From positions 1-35,191 of the forward strand of contig JAZRUG010000040.1 in NCBI GenBank assembly GCA_045652425.1: a stretch of DNA of 35,191 bases, written 5' to 3'. A program made the position numbers and the translations under genes. This document shows positions 1 to 8,503 of this stretch, one piece after another (position 1 is the first letter of the stretch; each line of letters opens with the position of its first letter). Below the pieces are notes generated by a model, which had not been told where the DNA came from, ran no database searches, and worked only from the letters and a program-made list of their open reading frames with translations. Source of the DNA: RGIG1995 sp045652425. Its GTDB lineage: Bacteria > Bacillota > Clostridia > Oscillospirales > CAG-272.

Positions 1-128
1 TAGCATACTCACCTGCAAGATATGCAAAGCTTAATGCAGATAAGACTGGTTCTGCTTTGAATGAAGCAAATCTTGCAAAAGCAATCGTAGTATACGGTGC
101 AATTGCAAAGGCTTACTTTAATGTATAA
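1..128 (+). CDS. C-terminal tail of a truncated, probably surface-associated protein
   Basis: An open frame enters from the left edge and stops at TAA 126-128, giving about 41 residues. The end reads roughly SPARYAKLNA...LAKAIVVYGAIAKAYFNV. A closing helix of the type 'AMxxYGxAAxxYF' is something I associate with the C-termini of large secreted Clostridia proteins, but the catalytic or binding part lies outside the window, so no function can be given. A strong terminator follows about 45 nt downstream, so this is the last gene of its unit. Confidence is good that it is a coding tail and low for the family. Confidence 0.55.
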   Translation, partial: AYSPARYAKLNADKTGSALNEANLAKAIVVYGAIAKAYFNV

Positions 129-170
129 ATAACGTAAGTTCTTATCTTTAAAAGAATAGTTTAGATTAAA

Positions 171-214
171 ACCCTCCCGACAGAGAACTAAAATCTCTTT
201 CGGGAGGTTTTTAT
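171..214 (+). terminator. Rho-independent terminator after the left-edge gene
   Basis: CCTCCCGA (173-180) pairs with TCGGGAGG (200-207). An inner AGAGA/TCTCT helix continues the stem and closes on an A-rich loop, and a T-rich run follows from 208. It ends the transcript of the truncated gene and separates it from ylmC. Confidence 0.85.
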
Positions 215-281
215 TTTATTAAGAATTATTGGAGGTTAGATAAGCATAAGATAATACAAAAAAGTAAGGGAGAAAATATGT

Positions 282-560
282 ATGTTAGAGAAATGCTGTA
301 TAGCGGATTTACGGAACAAGGAAGTGATAAATATATGTGACGGCAGGCGGTTGGGGTGTGTAATAGACGTTGAGTTTAACATATGTGACGGAAAGATAAT
401 ATCTCTTGTAGTTCCAAAAGAGGAGAAATTGAGCTTGTTTGGGAAGGTTGACGGGTTTTACATACCGTGGTGTAAGATTGATAAGATAGGAGATGATATA
501 ATACTTGTGAATGTTGGCGAATTATACGACGCCGACAGAAATAACTGTAAACACAGATAG
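282..560 (+). CDS. ylmC: YlmC/YmxH-family PRC-barrel sporulation protein
   Basis: A 92-residue protein with the compact beta-rich layout of a single PRC-barrel. It has DLRNKEVINICDGRRLG near residues 9-24, then VIDVEF and GKIISLVV strands, and a closing IPWCKIDKIGDDIILV segment. These are hallmarks of the YlmC/YmxH family found in spore formers, where members are under sporulation control; the biochemical role is unknown. The start at 282 is chosen because AAGGGAG at 266-272 sits about 9 nt upstream; the ATG at 278 is in another frame. It is monocistronic, with terminators on both sides. Family assignment is firm and function is not. Confidence 0.85.
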   Translation: MLEKCCIADLRNKEVINICDGRRLGCVIDVEFNICDGKIISLVVPKEEKLSLFGKVDGFYIPWCKIDKIGDDIILVNVGELYDADRNNCKHR

Positions 561-570
561 GTGTTTGGGG

Positions 571-603
571 CAGTATATTTTCAAAATATACTGTCTTTTT
601 TTG
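571..603 (+). terminator. Rho-independent terminator after ylmC
   Basis: CAGTATATTTT (571-581) and AAAATATACTG (583-593) form a perfect hairpin around a single C, which in practice opens to a small loop. The run TCTTTTTTTG follows. It lies 11 nt after the ylmC stop. Confidence 0.85.
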
Positions 604-612
604 TTTAGCTAC

Positions 613-641
613 TTGAGTTTTAATCTTTTTAATGATATAAT
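613..641 (+). promoter_or_regulatory. Sigma-A promoter for ywlG
   Basis: TTGAGT (613-618), a 17-nt spacer and a perfect TATAAT (636-641). The predicted start lies about 30 nt upstream of the ywlG start codon. Confidence 0.7.
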
Positions 642-679
642 TGTTATAGAAAAAAGTATCCTTGAAAGGAGATAGAATT

Positions 680-1228
680 ATGATAGAAAAGTTAAGAAAT
701 GAAGCAAGAGAATTGGCAGAGCAGTTTTGCGAAGCGGCAAAACTTAAGAAGGGTATGCTTGTTGTAATGGGCAGCTCATCAAGTGAGGTAAGAGGCTCAA
801 AAATAGGAAGCGATTCAAGCCTTGAGGTTGCAGAGGCTGTGTTTGGCGAGATATATAAAGTTCTTTCGGAAAAAGGAGTATATCTTGCAGTACAGTGCTG
901 TGAGCATTTGAACAGAGCCTTGATTGTAGAAAGAGAAGCATTAAAACCTTGGGAGAATATAGTTAATGCAGTACCCCAGCTTCATGCGGGCGGTGCATTT
1001 GCTATGACAGCTTATAAGACGTTTAAGGACCCTGTTACCGTTGAGCATATTAAAGCCGATGCCGGAATTGATATAGGTTCTACACTTATTGGAATGCACT
1101 TAAAAGAAGTTGCAGTTCCCGTAAGAGTTGCAAGAAAGACGATAGGCTCTGCTTACGTTGTGTGTGCAAGAACAAGAGCTAAATATATTGGCGGCGAACG
1201 TGCAAAATATGATGATAACCTTATATAA
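680..1228 (+). CDS. ywlG: YwlG / UPF0340 (TIGR01440) family protein
   Basis: 182 residues. The conserved block LVVMGSSSSEVRGSKIGSDSS and the later VQCCEHLNRALIVE and HAGGAFA segments mark the UPF0340 family, a conserved Firmicutes protein of unresolved biochemical role that is sometimes found near glyA and upp. The frame is open from a TTG at 662, but the ATG at 680 is preferred because AAAGGAGAT at 666-674 is placed just upstream. The gene has its own sigma-A promoter and is followed by 107 nt without a clear terminator. A 20-bp palindrome (about 1215-1234) spans its stop codon but lacks a T run. Confidence 0.85.
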   Translation: MIEKLRNEARELAEQFCEAAKLKKGMLVVMGSSSSEVRGSKIGSDSSLEVAEAVFGEIYKVLSEKGVYLAVQCCEHLNRALIVEREALKPWENIVNAVPQLHAGGAFAMTAYKTFKDPVTVEHIKADAGIDIGSTLIGMHLKEVAVPVRVARKTIGSAYVVCARTRAKYIGGERAKYDDNLI

Positions 1229-1335
1229 GGTTATGCAAATAAAGACACAAATTGGCAAAGTAAAGACCTTGAAAAATATCGGTATAACTGATAAAATCTA
1301 ACTGCACAAGTGATTGTTGTGCATGGAGGTTACAG

Positions 1336-2541
1336 ATGAAAATAATAAAGACAATATCTTTATCAGTGCTTTTGTCGGTACTTGTTTTATGTATGGTTTC
1401 TTGTGGTTCGGGTGAAGAAAAAGAGCCTGTAGATACAAAAGAGAGCGTTGGAATAACGGACGAGACCGAGATATATGAAGCAAAGAAGGACGAGGGTACT
1501 GTGGAGCATGTTTTTGAAATAGCCGATTTAAGAAATAGTATAGTTGACTATATGAGAAGTATGTCGAGCGTTGAATGGACTCCTAATGAAGACTTTAGTT
1601 TGAACGGAGATCACAATACTTGGGGGGTTAATCTGAACTTCAAAAAAGGACAGAAATATCTTGGACTTCCATATACACGAGCATTCAGCGGACTTGACGA
1701 TTTTGCTAAACATATTGATAACGGAGTATATAAAGGACCTTGCGGTTCGTACGATACGATGCCCGGTAACAACTGCTCATCATCGTGCGATTTATCTTGG
1801 AGAAGATATATAGTCAGCAATACAGAGGCGACGTATACTTATGTTCCCGGCTATGGAAACAAGACTATTGCACCTGTTGGAAATTACGAATACCCATCGG
1901 GAAACCGCGATACTTTTACTATTATATCTGCAAACAAACCGGAAGCTATATATGAAGGGTATGCATTGTGCAAACCGGCAGATGCTATAGTAAAATGGTC
2001 GGATGCACGTGCGGCGGGACACGCAAGAATGATAGCGGCGGAGCCTACTGTTGTTCGTAACGCGCAAGGCAAGATAAATGCGGGCAGAAGCTATTTGACA
2101 GTAATTGAGCAGACGAATAAACTTACAGAGTCAAACGGTAAACAGACGACGTGGCTTGTTGACAAGATTTATACTTTTTCGGAACTTTTGAACGACGGAT
2201 ATATACCCGTAACCCCCACCGTATTAGCGGAGGGCGGAGAACTGAAAATAACTCTGACAGACGGAAATACTGCTGAAAATATCGGCAAGACTTTAGCGGG
2301 AACAATTGAAACAAACGCACGTATAACCGAGCTTGAAATGGTAGTGACGGACACGAACGGAAACAAGGTAAAAGAATGTGTTATAGAGGTTGAGAACGGA
2401 ACGGATAAGATAAATCTGCGTAAATATTCATTTAAGCTTGATACAGCAGGGTTGCCGACCGGTAAGTATACATATAAACTGACTGCACATACGCCATGTT
2501 TGGATTCGGTAATTTTACAAGAGATAGAATTTGAAAAGTAA
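1336..2541 (+). CDS. Lipoprotein with cryptic NlpC/P60- or papain-like features
   Basis: 401 residues. It begins with a lipoprotein signal peptide: KIIK, a hydrophobic stretch to residue 22 and lipidated Cys23 in MVSC. An acidic linker follows. A central region of about residues 55-270 has the look of a papain-fold peptidase: FKKGQKYLGLPYT, then PGNNCSSSCDLSW with Cys147 and Cys151, then AGHARMI with His229, then SYLTVIEQTN. These would supply Cys, His and polar residues in NlpC/P60 order. The last 110 residues look like a beta-sandwich (GGELKITL...YSFKLDTAGLPTGKYTYKL). The start follows GGAGGT at 1325-1330. A 7-bp hairpin (1303-1309 with 1317-1323) lies just before that site. Single-gene unit. 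Lipoprotein status is firm and peptidase fold is inference. Confidence 0.6.
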   Translation: MKIIKTISLSVLLSVLVLCMVSCGSGEEKEPVDTKESVGITDETEIYEAKKDEGTVEHVFEIADLRNSIVDYMRSMSSVEWTPNEDFSLNGDHNTWGVNLNFKKGQKYLGLPYTRAFSGLDDFAKHIDNGVYKGPCGSYDTMPGNNCSSSCDLSWRRYIVSNTEATYTYVPGYGNKTIAPVGNYEYPSGNRDTFTIISANKPEAIYEGYALCKPADAIVKWSDARAAGHARMIAAEPTVVRNAQGKINAGRSYLTVIEQTNKLTESNGKQTTWLVDKIYTFSELLNDGYIPVTPTVLAEGGELKITLTDGNTAENIGKTLAGTIETNARITELEMVVTDTNGNKVKECVIEVENGTDKINLRKYSFKLDTAGLPTGKYTYKLTAHTPCLDSVILQEIEFEK

Positions 2542-2546
2542 AGAAT

Positions 2547-2582
2547 AGAGTACACGTTTTTTAGCGTGTACTCTTCTTTTTT
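2547..2582 (+). terminator. Rho-independent terminator after the lipoprotein gene
   Basis: AGAGTACACG (2547-2556) and CGTGTACTCT (2564-2573) form a perfect 10-bp stem with a T-rich loop, followed by TCTTTTTTTT. Confidence 0.9.
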
Positions 2583-2601
2583 TTGCCATATCACTTGAAA
2601 A

Positions 2602-2630
2602 TTGACAATATATGTATTATAATATATAAG
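2602..2630 (+). promoter_or_regulatory. Sigma-A promoter of the trmL-gltX-glnS-metY-PHP operon
   Basis: A consensus TTGACA (2602-2607) is followed after 17 nt by TATAAG (2625-2630). The closer TATAAT at 2618 has only a 10-nt spacer and is less likely. No other promoter or terminator is apparent until 11121, so this is the presumed start of an 8.5-kb transcript. Confidence 0.7.
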
Positions 2631-2662
2631 ATATAGCATACTTTTTTGTAATAGGTGAAAAA

Positions 2663-3154
2663 ATGGCAGATATAAACATAGTTTTAATAGAACCGGAGAT
2701 ACCGCAGAATACAGGAAACATAGCAAGAACCTGCGCGGCAACCGGGGCGGCATTGCATTTGGTGAAGCCGATGGGCTTTGAGATAGATAACGCGAAACTA
2801 AAAAGAGCAGGGCTTGATTACTGGCATCAGCTTGATATAACGTATTACGAGAATTCAGATGAATTTTTTGAGAAGAATAAGAATGAACAGATGTTTTTCT
2901 TTTCGACCAAGGCGCCGGTATCTCACGTGACGGCAGTGTATCCGAAAAAGGTATTTCTTGTGTTTGGCAAGGAAACGAAAGGATTGCCCGAGGATTTGCT
3001 GAAAGCGAATATAGACAAGTGTGTAAGAATACCTATGAGAAACGGACTCCGCAGTCTTAATTTATCGAACTCTGCGGCGATAGCGGTTTACGAGGTGCTT
3101 CGCCAACGTGATTTTGACGGATTGCTTGAAGAAGGCACGTTCCCGAATGGTTAA
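2663..3154 (+). CDS. trmL: tRNA (cytidine/uridine-2'-O-)-methyltransferase TrmL
   Basis: 163 residues, the usual size for the minimal SPOUT-class TrmL, which 2'-O-methylates the wobble nucleotide of tRNA-Leu isoacceptors using S-adenosylmethionine. Visible motifs are the N-terminal IEPEIPQNTGNIARTC, KRAGLDYW, and the C-terminal knot signatures LVFGKETKGLP and IPMRNGLRSLNLSNSAAIAVYE. ATG at 2663 is used. It is the first gene of the long operon, 22 nt before the metallo-hydrolase. It fits with the two tRNA synthetases downstream as a translation-fidelity module. Strong assignment. Confidence 0.93.
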   Translation: MADINIVLIEPEIPQNTGNIARTCAATGAALHLVKPMGFEIDNAKLKRAGLDYWHQLDITYYENSDEFFEKNKNEQMFFFSTKAPVSHVTAVYPKKVFLVFGKETKGLPEDLLKANIDKCVRIPMRNGLRSLNLSNSAAIAVYEVLRQRDFDGLLEEGTFPNG

Positions 3155-3176
3155 AGAAGGAGAAAAAGGTGATTTT

Positions 3177-3803
3177 ATGAATATAATACAACTGACTTTA
3201 GGTCCTTTGCAGACCAACTGTTATATAGTTTATGGCAAAGATAACAAGGCAGCGGTAATTGATCCGGCGGCAAATGCCGAGGCTATTAAAAGTATACTTA
3301 ATGAAAATGGACTTTCTTTGGACAAGATACTTTTGACACACGCTCATTTTGATCACATAATGGCGGTTGAAGAGTTGAGAGAGTGGTGTGATGCGGAATT
3401 ATATATTCACAAAGAAGACTTAAAGATGCTTAACGATCCTAATTTAAACCATATGTTAAGCGCGGCAGGCAAAGAGATAGAATTTAAAAAGGTGGAGCAT
3501 TTGCTCGATGACGGCGACGTGATAGATATAGGCGGAGAAGAGTTAAAGGTTCTTCATACACCTGGACATACGCAGGGCTCTGTATGTTATATTTCAGACG
3601 AGTGGATAGTGTCGGGGGATACACTTTTTAAAGAGACCGTGGGTAGAACAGACCTTTATGGAGGAAGTTTTGATGCAATACTAAATTCTATGAAGAAGCT
3701 TCAAGCCCTTGATAAGGACTATGACGTATATCCCGGCCACGGTGAAAGCACAACTTTAAACTACGAAAAAAACAACAACATATATATGAAAACTTTGAGG
3801 TGA
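3177..3803 (+). CDS. MBL-fold metallo-hydrolase (glyoxalase II-like)
   Basis: 208 residues. The metal-binding motif THAHFDH (residues 54-60), His131 in HTPGHTQGS, Asp148 in SGDTL and His188 in PGHGE give the complete set expected for a dinuclear metallo-beta-lactamase fold. The short single-domain form is common in Clostridia and is usually annotated as hydroxyacylglutathione hydrolase-like. Many of these hosts lack glutathione, so the true thioester or other substrate is unknown. The frame is open upstream inside trmL, but ATG 3177 is preferred: the residues before it resemble no MBL N-terminus, and AAGGTG lies 5-6 nt ahead of this ATG. Only 5 nt separate it from gltX. Confidence 0.88.
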   Translation: MNIIQLTLGPLQTNCYIVYGKDNKAAVIDPAANAEAIKSILNENGLSLDKILLTHAHFDHIMAVEELREWCDAELYIHKEDLKMLNDPNLNHMLSAAGKEIEFKKVEHLLDDGDVIDIGGEELKVLHTPGHTQGSVCYISDEWIVSGDTLFKETVGRTDLYGGSFDAILNSMKKLQALDKDYDVYPGHGESTTLNYEKNNNIYMKTLR

Positions 3804-3808
3804 AAACA

Positions 3809-5479
3809 ATGGATTACAATAAGTTAGCAGAACTTTTATTTCCCCATATAACAGGAACTCCCGAGGATATTGAGGCGAGATTTCCGAGAAGAAACTTACC
3901 CGAAGGCGCAAAGGTAACGAGAATTGCGCCGTCGCCCACAGGATTTATGCATTTTGGAACGTTGTTTCCCGCAAGAATAGCCGAAAGACTTGCTCATCAG
4001 AGCGAGGGCGTGTTTTATCTTCGTATAGAAGATACCGACTCGAAGAGAGAGGTAAAGGGTGCAGAAAAGGATATAATCGAGACTTTGGCTTACTATCAGA
4101 TACACTTTGATGAGGGCGCTTTGGCTGACGAAAAGGAATTTGGTATATACGGTCCGTATAGACAGAGTCAAAGAGGCGAGATATATCAGACATTTGCAAA
4201 GCAGCTTGTAAGAGAGGGAAAGGCATATCCTTGTTTTACTACCGAAGAGGAGCTTGAAGCGCTTCACGCGACAGATAAGAAAGCCGAGATAAAGAACAAG
4301 GACTGGCACAACAATCCCGATACAGAAAAAGAAGAGATAAAGAAGCTCCGTAATATTACTTACGATGAAGCAGAGGAGCAGATAAGCAAAGGCAACCCCT
4401 TTGTGCTTCGTATACTTTCCGACGGAGATCCCGATAAGAAGACACCTTTCGTTGATTTGATAAAGGGCAAACTTGAAGTACCCGAAAATGATGAGGACTT
4501 CGTATTGCTCAAGAGCGACGGAATACCGACGTATCACTTTGCACACGCAGTAGACGATCACCTTATGGGAACTACGCACGTTATCAGAGGGGAAGAGTGG
4601 TTGCCGTCATTGGCGAAGCACATAATGCTTTTCAGATACTTGAACTTCAGATTGCCTAAATATATGCATATAGCACAGCTTATGAAGATGGAGGGCAATT
4701 CGAAGAAGAAGCTTTCGAAGAGAGACAACGGTGCTGCCGTATCCGATTACAGAGAGAACGGTTATCCGCCCGTAAGCGTAAACGAATACGTTATGACGCT
4801 TCTTAATTCGAACTTTGAAGAGTGGAGAATGGCAAACCCCGATAAGTCGTATCTTGATTTCCCGTTCTCGATAAAGAAGATGAGTACTTCGGGCGCATTG
4901 TTTGACTTTGATAAGCTGAACGACGTAAGTAAGAATGCTATTTCAAGAATGACTGCAGACGAAGTTTACGAGGGCGTAACCGAGTGGGCAAAAGAGTACG
5001 ACAAAGAATTTGCCGAGCTTCTCGAAGAAAAACCCGAATATGCAAAGACGATACTTGCCATAGGCAGAGGCGGCAAGAAGCCGAGAAAAGACTTTGCCGT
5101 ATGGAAAGACGTTAAGCCTTATATGTCATATTTTTACGACAGCTTGTTTGAAGTAGAGGCTGAAATGCCGACACAGTTTGCAAGTGACGATGTAAAGGCG
5201 ATATTTGCCGATTTTGCCGAAAGCTACAATGAAAATGACGATAACGGCGTTTGGTTTGAAAAGATAAAGGCTATAAGCGAAAAGTACGGTTTTGCATCTG
5301 ATATGAAAGCATATAAAGCAAATCCCGAAAACTTTAAGGGTAACGTCGGCGACGTAAGTATGCTTCTCCGTATAGCAGTAACAGGCAGAACGAACTCACC
5401 CGATATGCATGAGATTATGAGAATACTTGGAAAAGAAAGAGTGCTGAACCGTTTGGAAAAGGCGGCTAAAGCGCTTTAA
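3809..5479 (+). CDS. gltX: Glutamyl-tRNA synthetase
   Basis: 556 residues, longer than the usual 480-500 of bacterial GluRS. It charges tRNA-Glu with glutamate in the cytoplasm. The class I HIGH signature appears as HFGT (residues 48-51) in RIAPSPTGFMHFGTL, and the KMSKS loop as KLSKR near residues 301-305. EDTD follows the first nucleotide-binding strand as expected. ATG 3809 is chosen over an in-frame GTG at 3800, because the GTG overlaps the stop of the preceding gene and GAGGTG at 3796-3801 then serves as ribosome site. The additional length is in an N-terminal lead of about 35 residues and the C-terminal anticodon-binding part. It is directly followed by glnS. Confidence 0.95.
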   Translation: MDYNKLAELLFPHITGTPEDIEARFPRRNLPEGAKVTRIAPSPTGFMHFGTLFPARIAERLAHQSEGVFYLRIEDTDSKREVKGAEKDIIETLAYYQIHFDEGALADEKEFGIYGPYRQSQRGEIYQTFAKQLVREGKAYPCFTTEEELEALHATDKKAEIKNKDWHNNPDTEKEEIKKLRNITYDEAEEQISKGNPFVLRILSDGDPDKKTPFVDLIKGKLEVPENDEDFVLLKSDGIPTYHFAHAVDDHLMGTTHVIRGEEWLPSLAKHIMLFRYLNFRLPKYMHIAQLMKMEGNSKKKLSKRDNGAAVSDYRENGYPPVSVNEYVMTLLNSNFEEWRMANPDKSYLDFPFSIKKMSTSGALFDFDKLNDVSKNAISRMTADEVYEGVTEWAKEYDKEFAELLEEKPEYAKTILAIGRGGKKPRKDFAVWKDVKPYMSYFYDSLFEVEAEMPTQFASDDVKAIFADFAESYNENDDNGVWFEKIKAISEKYGFASDMKAYKANPENFKGNVGDVSMLLRIAVTGRTNSPDMHEIMRILGKERVLNRLEKAAKAL

Positions 5480-5491
5480 GAGGATATAAAG

Positions 5492-7147
5492 ATGGACGAG
5501 ATTACGAATGGCAATTTTATAGAAGAGATAATTGAAACAGACCTTCGCGAAGGCGGCTATACACACGTACACACGAGATTTCCGCCTGAACCTAACGGAT
5601 ATCTTCACATAGGAAGCGCAAAGGCTATATGGATAAATCACTCTGCGGCAAGAAAGTTTGGCGGACAGTTTAACTTGCGTTATGACGACACCAACCCCGC
5701 AAAAGAGGATAACGAATACGTTGTTTCGATTTTAGAGGATTTGAAGTGGCTTGGCGCTGAACCCGACGGCGGTATTTATTACGGCTCGGATTATTTTGAT
5801 AAGTGCTATGAGTTTGCGATTAAGCTTATCAAAGAAGGCAAGGCGTATGTATGCGACCTTTCTGCAGACGAGATGCGCGAATACAGAGGTACGTTAACGA
5901 CTCCCGGAAAAAATAGCCCTTACAGAGACAGAACGCCCGAAGAGAACCTTGATTTGTTTGAAAGAATGAAGAACGGTGAATTTGAGGACGGAACGAGAAC
6001 TCTTCGCGCAAAGATAGATATGGCATCTCCCAATATGAATATGAGAGATCCCGCTATTTACCGAATAGTTCATACAAGCCATCACAGACAGGGCGACAAG
6101 TGGTGCATATATCCTCTTTACGATTACGCTCATCCTATTCAGGACGCGCTTGAGGGAATAACACATTCGCTTTGCTCAATTGAGTTTGAGAACCACAGAC
6201 CGCTGTACGAGTGGGTTATAGATAATATAGGATTTGAATCAAAACCGAAGCAGAGAGAGTTTGCAAGACTTAACGTAACTTATACCGTTATGAGTAAGCG
6301 TTATCTCCGTAAACTCGTTGAAACGGGTATAGCAGACGGTTGGGACGATCCAAGACTTCCCACACTTTGCGCGTTGAGAAGAAGAGGCTTTACTCCTTCG
6401 TCTATTATAGAATTTGTTAAACGCGCGGGTGTTGCGAAGGCGTATAGCTTGGTTGATATAGAGCTTCTTGAATATTGCTTGAGAGAAGAACTCAATATGT
6501 CAGCGCAGAGAAGAATATGCGTTACAGAGCCCGTAAAGGTAGTTATAACAAACTATCCCGAGGACAAGGTTGAATATTTTGACCTGCCCAACAACCCCAA
6601 CGACGAGAATGCAGGAACAAGAAAAGTACCGTTTACAAGAGAACTTTATATAGAGAAGAGCGACTTCGCGGAAGTTCCGCCTCCAAAGTTCTTCAGAATG
6701 AAGCCCGACGGCGAAGTAAGACTTATGGGCGGTTATATCGTTAAGTGCAACGAGATAATCAAGGACGAAAACGGCGAAGTAAAAGAGATAAGATGTACGG
6801 CAGACCTTGAAACAGGCAACGGAAATCCCGTTGACGGAAGAAAGGTAAAGGGTACGATACATTGGGTATCTGCGAAGTATGCGTTTGATACGGACATAAT
6901 GCTTTACGACAGATTGTTTACGGAAGCAGATATGAACAATATGCCCGAAGACAAGACTTATGACGATTATCTTAATCCCGATTCAGTGAAGAAGTTGACA
7001 GGCTGTAAGGCAGAACCTGCGCTCAAAGATGCAAAGGTCGGCGATAAGTTCCAGTTTGTAAGAATGGGATATTATACACTTGATTCAAAGTATGATAATA
7101 CGTTTAACAGAATCGTATCCTTGAAAGACAGCTACAAGGTAAAGTAA
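5492..7147 (+). CDS. glnS: Glutaminyl-tRNA synthetase
   Basis: 551 residues, normal for bacterial GlnRS. It attaches glutamine directly to tRNA-Gln. Class I motifs: FPPEPNGYLHIGS with HIGS at residues 39-42, YDDTNP shortly after, and VMSKR at about residues 265-269. The C-terminal half contains the two beta-barrel anticodon-binding domain segments (RICVTEPVKVVITNYP, GNPVDGRKVKGTIHWVS). Most Firmicutes make Gln-tRNA through GatCAB and lack this enzyme, so its presence is noteworthy. Twelve nt separate it from gltX, indicating co-transcription. A tRNA-Gln(CUG) gene lies at 33168-33241 in the same window. Confidence 0.96.
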   Translation: MDEITNGNFIEEIIETDLREGGYTHVHTRFPPEPNGYLHIGSAKAIWINHSAARKFGGQFNLRYDDTNPAKEDNEYVVSILEDLKWLGAEPDGGIYYGSDYFDKCYEFAIKLIKEGKAYVCDLSADEMREYRGTLTTPGKNSPYRDRTPEENLDLFERMKNGEFEDGTRTLRAKIDMASPNMNMRDPAIYRIVHTSHHRQGDKWCIYPLYDYAHPIQDALEGITHSLCSIEFENHRPLYEWVIDNIGFESKPKQREFARLNVTYTVMSKRYLRKLVETGIADGWDDPRLPTLCALRRRGFTPSSIIEFVKRAGVAKAYSLVDIELLEYCLREELNMSAQRRICVTEPVKVVITNYPEDKVEYFDLPNNPNDENAGTRKVPFTRELYIEKSDFAEVPPPKFFRMKPDGEVRLMGGYIVKCNEIIKDENGEVKEIRCTADLETGNGNPVDGRKVKGTIHWVSAKYAFDTDIMLYDRLFTEADMNNMPEDKTYDDYLNPDSVKKLTGCKAEPALKDAKVGDKFQFVRMGYYTLDSKYDNTFNRIVSLKDSYKVK

Positions 7148-7167
7148 AAAAAAGGCGGTGCAAAGAG

Positions 7168-8448
7168 ATGAAAGATTACAGATTTAATACGAAATGCGTA
7201 CAGGGCGTATACGAGCCCAAGAACGGCGAACCCAGAGTAATGCCCATAGTTCAGAGTACGACATATAAATACGAATCAAGCGAACAGATGGGAAAACTGT
7301 TTGACCTTGAGGAGAGCGGATATTTTTATACAAGACTTGCGAATCCGACCTGCGACTATACTGCAGGGAAGATAGCACAGCTTGAAGGCGGTGTAGGGGC
7401 AATGCTTACGTCTTCGGGACAGGCTGCAAGTTTTTATTCGGTATTTAATATATGCAGATGCGGCGACCATTTGATAAGCACTTCTGCAATATACGGCGGA
7501 ACGTTTAACCTTTTTGACGTAACCTTAAGACAGATGGGAATAGACGTAACGTTCGTATCTCCCGATGCGACCGAAGAAGAGCTTATGGCGGCATTTAAGC
7601 CTAACACAAAGGCAGTATTTGCAGAAAGCCTTTCGAACCCCTCTCTCGTTGTGCTTGATATTGAGCTTTTTGCAAAGTGCGCTCATGAAAACGGCGTACC
7701 GCTTATTATTGACAATACCTTCCCGACACCCGTTAACTGTCGCCCCCTTGAGCACGGCGCAGATATTGTTGTTCACTCAACCACCAAATATCTTGACGGA
7801 CATGCAACAGCCCTTGGCGGTGTAGTTGTTGACGGCGGTAAGTTTGACTGGCTTGCAAATGCAGACAAATTCCCCGGACTTACCCAGCCCGATGAATCAT
7901 ATCACGGTATGGTATATGCAAAGGACTGCGGAAATGCTGCTTATATAACAAAGGCGACAGCTCACCTTATGAGAGACCTTGGAGCAATGCAGTCTCCCAA
8001 CAATGCATTTTTGCTTAACCTCGGACTCGAAACAGTATTTTTAAGAGTAAAGAGACACTGCGAAAATGCGCTTAAAGTTGCGAAATTCCTTGAAGCGCAC
8101 GAAAAGATTACTTGGGTAAACTATCCCGGACTTGAAGGCAACAAGTATTATGATTTGGCTAAGAAATATATGCCCGACGGCACATGCGGCGTTGTATCTT
8201 TCGGCATAAAGGGCGGAAGAGAAGCGGCAACGAAGTTTATGGACAGCTTGAAACTTGCGGCAATAGTAACCCACGTTGCAGATGCAAGAACTTGCGTACT
8301 CCACCCCGCAAGCACGACACACCGTCAGCTTTCGGACAAACAGCTTGAAGAGGCGGGCGTAGGCTCAGACCTTATCAGATTTTCCGTAGGAATTGAAGAT
8401 GCAGCTGACATAATTGAAGATATCGAACAGGCATTGGCACAGGCATAA
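7168..8448 (+). CDS. metY: O-acetylhomoserine aminocarboxypropyltransferase (PLP-dependent, Cys/Met metabolism family)
   Basis: 426 residues, typical length for MetY. It makes homocysteine (or methionine) from O-acetylhomoserine and sulfide (or methanethiol), using PLP. The Cys/Met-metabolism signature is clear: YTRLANPT near residues 54-61, SSGQAA near 82-87, IDNTFPTP near 181-188, and Schiff-base Lys207 in HSTTKYLDGHA. The last hundred residues carry HPASTTHRQLS, characteristic of the sulfhydrylase group. GGCGGTG precedes the start. It sits 20 nt after glnS and 55 nt before the first PHP gene. No T-box or SAM riboswitch is visible upstream, so any sulfur control would have to act at the operon promoter. 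Confidence 0.93.
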   Translation: MKDYRFNTKCVQGVYEPKNGEPRVMPIVQSTTYKYESSEQMGKLFDLEESGYFYTRLANPTCDYTAGKIAQLEGGVGAMLTSSGQAASFYSVFNICRCGDHLISTSAIYGGTFNLFDVTLRQMGIDVTFVSPDATEEELMAAFKPNTKAVFAESLSNPSLVVLDIELFAKCAHENGVPLIIDNTFPTPVNCRPLEHGADIVVHSTTKYLDGHATALGGVVVDGGKFDWLANADKFPGLTQPDESYHGMVYAKDCGNAAYITKATAHLMRDLGAMQSPNNAFLLNLGLETVFLRVKRHCENALKVAKFLEAHEKITWVNYPGLEGNKYYDLAKKYMPDGTCGVVSFGIKGGREAATKFMDSLKLAAIVTHVADARTCVLHPASTTHRQLSDKQLEEAGVGSDLIRFSVGIEDAADIIEDIEQALAQA

Positions 8449-8503
8449 GACTTATATTTAACACTAAATCAAACACTTAATCGAAGTAAAAACGGAGGAA
8501 GAA

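Noticed and set aside
278..280. Alternative ATG start for ylmC
   Set aside because: It is in a different frame from the PRC-barrel coding sequence; ATG 282 fits both frame and ribosome-site spacing.
1215..1234. Terminator at the ywlG stop codon
   Set aside because: The palindrome is AT-rich and lacks a following T tract, so termination here is not supported.
2169..2753. 194-residue minus-strand frame opposite the lipoprotein and trmL
   Set aside because: It crosses a strong terminator and both neighbouring plus-strand genes, and has no family resemblance.
7148..7167. T-box or SAM riboswitch ahead of metY
   Set aside because: Only 20 nt separate glnS and metY. No room and no T-box sequence is available; 8449-8503 was also inspected without a riboswitch.
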